This document shows positions 4,575-10,412 of a stretch of DNA of 10,412 nucleotides, one piece after another. The stretch is from contig JAKAXN010000137.1 in assembly GCA_021816565.1 (NCBI GenBank), positions 1-10,412 of the forward strand. Reading direction: 5' to 3'. The position numbers and the translations under genes are program-made. The notes under the pieces were generated by a model that saw only the letters and a program-made list of their open reading frames with translations, was not told where the DNA came from and searched no databases. The DNA comes from Actinomycetes bacterium. Its GTDB lineage: Bacteria > Actinomycetota > Acidimicrobiia > Acidimicrobiales > Palsa-688. Numbering within the stretch: the first letter of the stretch is position 1; every line of letters starts with the position of its first letter.

Positions 4575-5539
4575 GCCGTCGGGGCCGGACCGGTCGGCTC
4601 GGCCGCCCGGCGCACCAGGAGCCGGGCCGCGGTGGCCAGAATCTCCCGGTCCGACATGGCCGAGGTGACGTGCCCGGTCAGCCACCCGTGGGCAGCCAGG
4701 AGATTGCCCCGGCGCCGGTCCCCGTCGAACTTCGACCGTGACCGGGTGTGCACAGCCCACCCGTCGGACTCGAGGGCCACCCTGGCCTCGGGCCAGGCCA
4801 CGTCGAGGACCAGCAAGCGGCCCTCCAGGATCACCTGGTGCTGCACCTCGAAGGGGGCCAGCGGCTCGAGCACGGCGATCACCCGGGCCTCGAGATGGGA
4901 GTCAGCGCCGGGGCGTTCCAGCCGTGACTCGACCAGGGAGCGCAGGTAGGCGATACCCGGCCGGTGACCGATCCGGTCCAGTACCGCTCGGACCGTCTCG
5001 GCCTCTAGGGCCCGGGCTATGAGCGCCTCGTCGAAGATGGTGCCGATCAGCGGGTCGGGCAGCCGGGAGGCCAGGTCGACGAGGGTCCGGGCCGGGGTGG
5101 TCACGGACAAGCCGCGTACTTCCTGCAGGTCCAGGGGGTCGAGGTCGCGCATCCGGTGGACGCACACCCCCTCCATCCGGGGATTCCGCGGGTAGCGGAC
5201 GCTGACCTCGGCTCCAGGGCCTCCAGCGACCGAGGAGAAGCGGTGGATGCGGGCCGCCGTCGTGTGCGAGAGGGCGGCCGACGGTCCGGCCAGCAGCCCT
5301 GCGGCCACGACCTGCTGCCACGGTGTCGGCGAGCGTCCGACCGCCCAGGCGCCCCGCCGCACCGGCACCAGCCAGCCCTGCCCGGCCAGCCTCCGCAGAA
5401 CCTCGTGAGAAATCCCCTCCGAGCGCAGCTGGCTGGACAGGACCACCCCGTGCTGGCGGTCGGCCAGTCGCAGCACGGCGGCCACACCACCGGGTGGCGC
5501 ACCACCCGGCCGGCTATCCGAGGATGGACCCAACGTCAC
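4553..5539 (-). CDS. AbiEi-like antitoxin domain / DUF559 nuclease-like fusion protein
   Basis: A 328-residue protein of a family frequent in actinobacteria, often annotated as type IV toxin-antitoxin AbiEi-like or DUF559 protein. The N-terminal winged-helix part reads ADRQHGVVLSSQLRSEGISH (26-45), then LVPVRRGAWAVG (57-68) and AALSHTTAARIH (88-99); the middle has TTPARTLVDLA (147-157). The C-terminal part resembles the very-short-patch-repair/PD-(D/E)XK fold: E217 in HLEARV, D246 in LLVLDVAWP, E257 and D259 in ALESDGW, H264, and FDGDRRR (271-277), so the putative acidic core is intact. The usual GWxVxRFT ending is replaced by GWLTGHVT. No toxin partner (AbiEii) is present. The GTG at 5539 has no ribosome site; GTGs at 5485 or 5476 are alternatives and fit the family's start better. 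It follows nuoN by 22 bp and could be co-transcribed. Activity unknown. Confidence 0.85.
   Translation of the reverse strand: MTLGPSSDSRPGGAPPGGVAAVLRLADRQHGVVLSSQLRSEGISHEVLRRLAGQGWLVPVRRGAWAVGRSPTPWQQVVAAGLLAGPSAALSHTTAARIHRFSSVAGGPGAEVSVRYPRNPRMEGVCVHRMRDLDPLDLQEVRGLSVTTPARTLVDLASRLPDPLIGTIFDEALIARALEAETVRAVLDRIGHRPGIAYLRSLVESRLERPGADSHLEARVIAVLEPLAPFEVQHQVILEGRLLVLDVAWPEARVALESDGWAVHTRSRSKFDGDRRRGNLLAAHGWLTGHVTSAMSDREILATAARLLVRRAAEPTGPAPTAPSARVR
5490..5509 (-). terminator. 8-bp hairpin just after nuoN, possible terminator or attenuator
   Basis: CCGGGTGG (5490-5497) pairs with CCACCCGG (5502-5509) around a 4-nt loop. It lies about 53 nt downstream of the nuoN stop. If the DUF559 gene starts at an internal GTG, this hairpin would lie between the two genes and could end complex I transcripts; if the gene starts at 5539 it is inside the coding sequence. 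No T-run. Confidence 0.3.
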
Positions 5540-5561
5540 GCCATGAAACTACATGAAGTGA

Positions 5562-7409
5562 CTACAAGAGGCTAGTGGCTGCCTTGGCGAAGTCGATGGC
5601 GAACGAGGACACCCCGGCGGCGATGGTGAACGCCACGCTGACGAGCAGGACCGCGGCCACGGCCACCGGCACCGGTTGGGCCGGGGCAGCGGCATCCTCG
5701 AGCAGGTCGGGAGCGACGGCCGAGGCCCCGTCGATGGTGGCCACCGGCTCCAGACCGGCACCGAACACGTCCTCCTCGGTGTCGACCGCCACCGCGGCCG
5801 GCGCACCCGAAGCCAAAGCCGAGGCGGAGGCCGAAGCCGCGGATCCGGGGATCGGCCCCCCGTCGGCGCCGACCACGGCGCCCGCCGGAGAGGCCGCCAC
5901 GCCACCCTGTCCCGACGACGCCGACGAGGCCGAGGGAGCGGCCAGCCCGGCCGGGGCGACACCGGGCCCGCCGCTGTACATGAGCAGGGCGACCCGCAGG
6001 TAGAAGAAGGCGGCGATGGCGGCGGCCAGCATGGCGATGACCGCCAGCCAGTACTGGCCCCGCTCCACCGACGCCTGGATGACGTAGAACTTGGCCAGGA
6101 AGCCGCTGGTGAACGGCACGCCGGCCTGGGCCAGCAGCAGGACCAGCATGGCGGCGGCCAGGAGGGGCTGGCGCCGGCCCAGGCCCCGGATGGCGGCCAG
6201 GTCGTTGCGGGCCTCGCCGCGGCCTTGGACCACCTGGAGCACGGCGAAGGTGCCGATGACCACGAAGCTGTAGGTGAACAGGTAGAACAGCGCCCCGGAG
6301 GTGCCGGTCTTCGATCCGGCCTGCAGGCCCACCAGGATGTAGCCGGCCTGGCTTATCGACGAGTAGGCCAGCATCCGCTTCAGGTCCTTCTGGGCGATGG
6401 CCACCACGGAACCGACCACCAGGGTGAGCACGGCGATCAGCCAGATGATGGGCCGCCACACGGCCTGCTGGGTGGTCAGCGCTTCGGTCAGGATGCGTAG
6501 CAGCCCGGCGAAGCCGGCCGCCTTGGCCACTGCCGCCATGTAGCCGGTGAAGGGGGTGGGCGAGCCCTGGTACACGTCGGGGGTCCAGTAGTGGAACGGG
6601 ACGGCGGCCACCTTGAAGCCCAGACCCACGATGAGCAGAGCCATGCCGGCCAGGAGGATGCCGTTGTTGGCCAGCACGTTCTTGGACAGGAAGTCCCCGA
6701 TGAGCACGAACTCGGTGGACCCGGTGGCGCCGTAGACCAGAGCGATGCCGTACAGGAACAGCGCCGAGGAGAACGAGCCCAGGATGAAGTACTTGAGGCC
6801 GGCCTCCCCGGACTGGGTGCGGCGCCGGTGGTAGGCGGCCATCACGTACAGGGCGATCGACATGATCTCGAGGCCGACGAACAGCATGATCAGGCTGCCG
6901 GACTCGGCCATCAGCATGGCTCCGGTGCCGGCCATGAGCATCAGCACGTAGGCCTCGACCCCGTCCAGGCCCTCCCGCCGCAGGTAGCTGTCGGCGGTCA
7001 TGGCCCCGAGGAGGGTGGCGGCGCATATGAGGATGAGGAACAGCGCCGAGAACCGGTCGTAGAAGATCTGCCCACCGATCTGCACGGTGCCGGAGCCGTT
7101 CCCGATGTCGTACCACTCCCATATGGAGGCGGCCAGGCCCAAGGCCGAGATGACCGTGGTCAGGAACGGGTAGAGGCCGGGCCGGGACCGCTTGGAGAGC
7201 ACGGCGGAGACGGCCAGGAGGACCAGGGCCCCGATGGCGAAGATGATGACGGGCAGGATGCTGCGGTAGGCGACCGAGATGTGCAGCGAGTTGGCCGCGC
7301 TGCACAGGCCCTGGACCTTGATGCCACCAGGGGCGATCTGGCACCCGCCGCTGCCGCCGGTGGTCTGGGCCGGCAGGGAGCCGGTGGAGAGGAGAAGGCT
7401 GGCGATCAT
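5562..7409 (-). CDS. nuoN: NADH-quinone oxidoreductase (complex I) subunit N, with long low-complexity insert
   Basis: Antiporter-like membrane subunit of respiratory complex I that helps couple NADH oxidation to proton pumping. At 615 residues it is about 100 longer than most NuoN proteins. Conserved features: GLEIMSIALYVMAAY with the membrane glutamate E181, GLKYFILGSFSSALFLYG (204-221), the helix lysine K266 followed by VAAVPFHYWTPDVYQGSPTP (267-286), AIAQKDLKRMLAYSSISQAGY (337-357) and TSGFLAKFYV with K440. The extra length is an Ala/Ser/Gly-rich, acidic stretch (about 480-578) between the penultimate helix (around 453-478) and the last helix (581-602). An N-terminal segment before the first clear helix carries two cysteines (C23, C36). 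The ATG at 7409 overlaps the nuoM stop (ATGA). It is the last nuo gene of the operon. Confidence 0.96.
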   Translation of the reverse strand: MIASLLLSTGSLPAQTTGGSGGCQIAPGGIKVQGLCSAANSLHISVAYRSILPVIIFAIGALVLLAVSAVLSKRSRPGLYPFLTTVISALGLAASIWEWYDIGNGSGTVQIGGQIFYDRFSALFLILICAATLLGAMTADSYLRREGLDGVEAYVLMLMAGTGAMLMAESGSLIMLFVGLEIMSIALYVMAAYHRRRTQSGEAGLKYFILGSFSSALFLYGIALVYGATGSTEFVLIGDFLSKNVLANNGILLAGMALLIVGLGFKVAAVPFHYWTPDVYQGSPTPFTGYMAAVAKAAGFAGLLRILTEALTTQQAVWRPIIWLIAVLTLVVGSVVAIAQKDLKRMLAYSSISQAGYILVGLQAGSKTGTSGALFYLFTYSFVVIGTFAVLQVVQGRGEARNDLAAIRGLGRRQPLLAAAMLVLLLAQAGVPFTSGFLAKFYVIQASVERGQYWLAVIAMLAAAIAAFFYLRVALLMYSGGPGVAPAGLAAPSASSASSGQGGVAASPAGAVVGADGGPIPGSAASASASALASGAPAAVAVDTEEDVFGAGLEPVATIDGASAVAPDLLEDAAAPAQPVPVAVAAVLLVSVAFTIAAGVSSFAIDFAKAATSLL

Positions 7410-9100
7410 CGGGCACCTCGGGGAGCGGCGGAGGCGGCAGGAGCGGCGGAGGCGGCAGGAGCGGCGGAGGCCGCAGGAGCGGCGGCCGGGTGACCGGCGG
7501 TGCTGACAGCCGCCGTGCTGCGGTAGTTGCCGTCGACGTTCTGGTTGGCCGGCACGGTGTAGGTGACGGCGTGGGGGCCGGGCTTGGGCACTCCGGCGTT
7601 GGGCGCCACGTGGGCCACGTGGCTGAGCAGGACCTGCACCGACGGGGTGACCCGGTCCAGGAACGGCTTGGGGTACACCCCGAGGAAGACGATGCCGGCG
7701 AGCAGCGGCGCCACCGCCCCGATCTCCTTCCAGGAGATGTCCCGGACGTTCTCGTTGCCCTCGACCAGGGGTCCGTGGAACGTCCGCTGGTAGGCCCACA
7801 GCAGATAGACGGCCACCGACACCACACCGACGGTGCCGACCACGGCCCACCACCGGTGGGTGACGAACGTGCCGACCAGGACCAGGAACTCGCCGACGAA
7901 CCCGTTGAGCCCGGGCAGCCCCACGGCGCTCATGACCACGACCAGGAAGATGGCCCCCAGGATGGGGGCGGACTTGGCTATGCCGCCCAGGTCCCGGAAG
8001 CGCAGGGTGCCCCGCCGCTCCCACAGCACGCCGACCAGGAAGAACAGGGCCCCGGTGGTCAGGCCGTGGTTGACCATCTCGAGCACGCCGCCGGTGACGC
8101 CCTGGGAGCTGAAGGCGAAGAAGCCCAGCACGATGAACGCCACGTCCACGATCGACGCGTAGGCCACCAGCCGCTTCAGGTCCTTCTGCATCACGGTGAT
8201 GAACGATCCGTAGACGATGCCGACGGTCGCCAGGGTGAGAAGCACCGGGGCCATGTCGGCCGCCCCCCGGGGCAGCAGGTAGATGCCCAGCCGGAGGAGC
8301 CCGTAGGCGCCCAGCTTGAACAGGATCCCGGCCAGGATCATCGACCCGGCGGTGGGCGCCTCGGTGTAGGTGTCGGGCAACCAGCTGTGGAACGGCACCA
8401 GCGGGATCTTGACGGCGAAGGCCACGGCGAAGCCGCAGAAGATCAGAACCTGGTCCGCGTGGGGGAGGCTGCTGGCGATGCGGGCCAGGGTGATCAGGTC
8501 GAAGGTCTGGTGCCCGCCGTTGCGGGGGGCGGCCAGCAGCACCAGGGCCAGGATGGCCACGAAGAGGAACGCCGAGCCGGCGAAGGTGTAGATGAAGAAC
8601 TTCATGGCCGCGTAGTTGCGCCGCAGCCCGCCCCAGCGGGCCACCAGGAAGTAACCGGGCACCAGCGTGACCTCGAACATCACGAAGAACACGAACAGGT
8701 CCAGCGACAGGAACGTCCCCATGCACGCCGCCTCGAGCAGCAGCATCCAGGCCATGAACTCCCGGGTGTTGCCCCGCAGCGACGGCCCGAACATGGCCAC
8801 CGGGAACAGCAGCGACGTCATGGCCACCAGGAACAGCGATATGCCGTCCACGCCGAGGGCCCAGTTGATCCCGAACGCCCCGATCCAGGAGTGGGAGCTG
8901 ACGAACTGGAACCCGGCCTGACCGACCGGGAAGTCGGCGGCCATCCAGATGACGAATCCGAACTCCACCACCGCGAACGCCAGGCCGATCGGCCGGGCCA
9001 GCTTCGACTCCGCGCTGCGGGGGATCAGCATCGACACGATGGCCCCGGCAAGGGGCAGGAAGACGATGATGTTGAGGATGGGTATGGACGCGGTCTTCAA
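7406..9100 (-). CDS. nuoM: NADH-quinone oxidoreductase (complex I) subunit M
   Basis: Proton-pumping, antiporter-like subunit of complex I with about 14 membrane helices. At 564 residues it is longer than the common 500-540. Key positions present: E143 in MFEVTLVPGYFL, K231 and KIPLVPFHSWLPDTYTEAPT (231-250), K262 in LFKLGAYGLLR, H345 in VNHGLTTGALFFL, and E404 in FVGEFLVLVG, the helix-12 glutamate of NuoM. The expected SISH motif after KRLVAY is SIVDVAF here (317-322), so the usual histidine is an aspartate. After the last helix (around 460-478) there is a hydrophilic tail of about 80 residues, ending in PAASAA repeats (541-560). I chose the TTG at 9100 (4 nt after the nuoL stop) because GGGAG lies 8 nt upstream and the first membrane helix begins at once. 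Confidence 0.96.
   Translation of the reverse strand: MKTASIPILNIIVFLPLAGAIVSMLIPRSAESKLARPIGLAFAVVEFGFVIWMAADFPVGQAGFQFVSSHSWIGAFGINWALGVDGISLFLVAMTSLLFPVAMFGPSLRGNTREFMAWMLLLEAACMGTFLSLDLFVFFVMFEVTLVPGYFLVARWGGLRRNYAAMKFFIYTFAGSAFLFVAILALVLLAAPRNGGHQTFDLITLARIASSLPHADQVLIFCGFAVAFAVKIPLVPFHSWLPDTYTEAPTAGSMILAGILFKLGAYGLLRLGIYLLPRGAADMAPVLLTLATVGIVYGSFITVMQKDLKRLVAYASIVDVAFIVLGFFAFSSQGVTGGVLEMVNHGLTTGALFFLVGVLWERRGTLRFRDLGGIAKSAPILGAIFLVVVMSAVGLPGLNGFVGEFLVLVGTFVTHRWWAVVGTVGVVSVAVYLLWAYQRTFHGPLVEGNENVRDISWKEIGAVAPLLAGIVFLGVYPKPFLDRVTPSVQVLLSHVAHVAPNAGVPKPGPHAVTYTVPANQNVDGNYRSTAAVSTAGHPAAAPAASAAPAASAAPAASAAPRGAR
7423..7476. repeat. Three-copy 18-bp tandem repeat at the 3' end of nuoM
   Basis: Unit GAGCGGCGGAGGCGGCAG occurs at 7423-7440, 7441-7458 and 7459-7476 (last with one G-to-C change), plus a partial fourth copy. 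On the minus strand it encodes the AAPAAS repeats of the NuoM tail. The array ends 14 bp from the nuoM/nuoN overlap. Confidence 0.92.
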
Positions 9101-9104
9101 AGGG

Positions 9105-10412
9105 TCAGCTCCCGGCCCGCAGGGACACGTAGAAGAGGATGGCGACCGCCCCGACCCCTATACCGAGGGCGTAGTTGCGGACGTAGCCGGTCTGGATCCG
9201 GCGTAACTGGCGGCCGCTCTGGGCGGCCAGGCGGGCGGTGCCGTTGACCAGGCCGTCCACCCAGCGGGCGTCGACCACGAAGCTGGCGGCGCTGGCCAGG
9301 GCGGCGAGGGGCCCGGAGACGGTGGCCGACACAGTGTCGTCGATGTACCAGCCGCGGGCCAGGACCGCCGGCTCCAGGGCCGGCCGGTAGACGTGGCGGC
9401 GCCAGGCCCCGATGCCGGCGAAGAGGCCGCCGAAGGCGAAGACCGCGGCGACCGCGCCGATGAGCCACTTGGTGCCGGTGGCCACCGTGAAGGGGGTGGC
9501 GACGGTGGCGGGGAACAGCGGGGCCAGCCACTTGTTGAGGAAGTCCAGCCCGCCGAAGGGGGCGTTGATCAGCCAGCCGATGCACGACGCCACGCCCAGG
9601 ATGATGAGCGGGATGGTCATGGTGAAGGGGGCCTCGTGGGGCTGGCCACCGTGGGCCCCGGCGTGGCCGTGGCCGGCCGCCCCGTGCTCGGCGGCGTGGT
9701 CGCTCCAGCGGGCCTTGCCGTAGAAGACCAGCATCACCTGCCGGCTCATGTAGTAGGCGGTCAGGAAGGCGGTCAGGACGCCCACCGCCCACAGCGCCGG
9801 GCTCTTGTGCCAGGCCGCGGCCAGGACGGTGTCCTTGGACCAGAACCCGTCGAACGGCGGTATGGCGGCCAGCGCCAGGTACCCGATCATGAACGCCGGG
9901 TAGGTGATGGGCAGATACTTGCGCAGGCCGCCCATCCGCTTCATGTCTTGCTCGTCGTGCAGGGCGTGGATGACCGCCCCGGCCGAGAGGAACAGCAGGG
10001 CCTTGAAGAAGGCGTGCATGACGGTGTGGTAGATGCCGGCCTGGTAGTCACCGGATCCCTCGGCCAGGAACATGTAGCCCAGCTGGGAGATGGTGGAGTA
10101 GGCGAGGACCTTCTTGATGTCGTTCTGGTTGCAGGCGATGGTGGCGGCCAGGAGGGCGGTGGCCGCACCGATGGAGGCGATGAGCCACTGGGCCGAGGAA
10201 CTGAAGTGGATGATGGGGGCGCTGCGGGCCACCAGGTAGATGCCCGCGGTCACCATGGTGGCGGCGTGGATCAGCGCCGACACCGGGGTGGGGCCCTCCA
10301 TGGCGTCGGCCAGCCACATGTACAGCGGGATCTGGGCCGACTTGGCCACCGCCCCGAGGAACAGCATGAGGGCCAGGCCGGTGGCGGTGGCCCCGGCCAG
10401 GGTGGAGTGGCC
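9105..10412 (-). CDS. nuoL: NADH-quinone oxidoreductase (complex I) subunit L, 3' part, cut by window edge
   Basis: C-terminal 435 residues of the distal proton-pumping subunit of complex I; the N-terminal third lies beyond the right edge (the frame stays open there, without a start). Conserved stretches in the visible part: AVAKSAQIPLYMWLADAMEGPTPVSALIHAATM (21-53, helix lysine K24, H49), DIKKVLAYSTISQLGYMFLA (98-117), YHTVMHAFFKALLFL (128-142), and the helix-12 lysine K193 in FDGFWSKDTVL. A His-rich loop follows at 239-259, then further helices and a C-terminal segment with ARGWYIDDTV and a final helix NYALGIGVGAVAILFYVSL. This matches the long lateral helix region and last helix of NuoL. 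nuoM begins 4 nt downstream, so the three genes form one transcription unit with promoter outside the window. Confidence 0.96.
   Translation of the reverse strand, partial: GHSTLAGATATGLALMLFLGAVAKSAQIPLYMWLADAMEGPTPVSALIHAATMVTAGIYLVARSAPIIHFSSSAQWLIASIGAATALLAATIACNQNDIKKVLAYSTISQLGYMFLAEGSGDYQAGIYHTVMHAFFKALLFLSAGAVIHALHDEQDMKRMGGLRKYLPITYPAFMIGYLALAAIPPFDGFWSKDTVLAAAWHKSPALWAVGVLTAFLTAYYMSRQVMLVFYGKARWSDHAAEHGAAGHGHAGAHGGQPHEAPFTMTIPLIILGVASCIGWLINAPFGGLDFLNKWLAPLFPATVATPFTVATGTKWLIGAVAAVFAFGGLFAGIGAWRRHVYRPALEPAVLARGWYIDDTVSATVSGPLAALASAASFVVDARWVDGLVNGTARLAAQSGRQLRRIQTGYVRNYALGIGVGAVAILFYVSLRAGS

Noticed and set aside
4265..4668. Plus-strand open frames through the hairpin array with repeated QLFTDAAGP-like peptides
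   Set aside because: The peptide repetition follows from the DNA repeat; the frames start without ribosome sites and run into the antisense of the DUF559 gene.
6591..9247. Long plus-strand open frames opposite nuoM and nuoN
   Set aside because: Products are low-complexity His/Gln/Gly/Arg-rich with no membrane helices or known motifs; the minus strand encodes intact complex I subunits over the whole stretch.

Overview
The window is GC-rich throughout, with strong G/C third-position bias, and uses GTG and TTG starts freely. It carries an F420-type luciferase-like oxidoreductase, an HsaA-like flavin monooxygenase and a DUF559/AbiEi-type protein of a kind common in actinobacteria. Together these suggest a high-GC actinomycete, possibly an Acidimicrobiia-type lineage. 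The phylum-level guess is reasonable; the class is only a guess.

The left part (1-2234) is a tight minus-strand operon of four genes, read from right to left: a SnoaL/NTF2-like protein, an F420-dependent luciferase-like oxidoreductase, a second SnoaL-like protein, and a short-chain dehydrogenase cut by the window edge. All three junctions are 4-bp stop/start overlaps (GTGA, GTGA, TTGA), which indicates translational coupling and joint function on small hydrophobic substrates. A 96-bp divergent control region (2235-2330) separates it from a plus-strand gene for an HsaA-like, acyl-CoA-dehydrogenase-fold flavin monooxygenase (2331-3530). That gene has a clear -35/-10 pair whose -10 lies inside an inverted repeat, so it is probably repressed. 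A convergent TetR-family regulator (3659-4276) is the obvious candidate repressor. The two convergent genes are separated by a GC hairpin and a G-rich tandem repeat. The set looks like a regulated catabolic or modifying module for a steroid-, terpenoid- or aromatic-type compound; the substrate cannot be read from the sequence.

The stretch 4277-4552 holds no convincing gene. It contains a tandem array of about 65-bp units in which one motif (AACTGTTCACAG...) alternates in orientation and builds long hairpins, one with perfect 17-bp arms. A 23-bp duplication follows and overlaps the 3' end of the next gene. That gene (4553-5539, minus) encodes an AbiEi-like winged-helix domain fused to a DUF559 nuclease-like domain.

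The right part (5562-10412, minus) is the 3' end of a respiratory complex I operon, nuoL (partial)-nuoM-nuoN, encoding the three antiporter-like proton-pumping membrane subunits. nuoM and nuoN overlap by ATGA; nuoL and nuoM are 4 bp apart. NuoN carries a roughly 100-residue low-complexity insert before its last helix. NuoM has a long Ala/Pro/Ser tail built on an 18-bp DNA repeat, and an unusual SIVD replacing the expected SISH motif.
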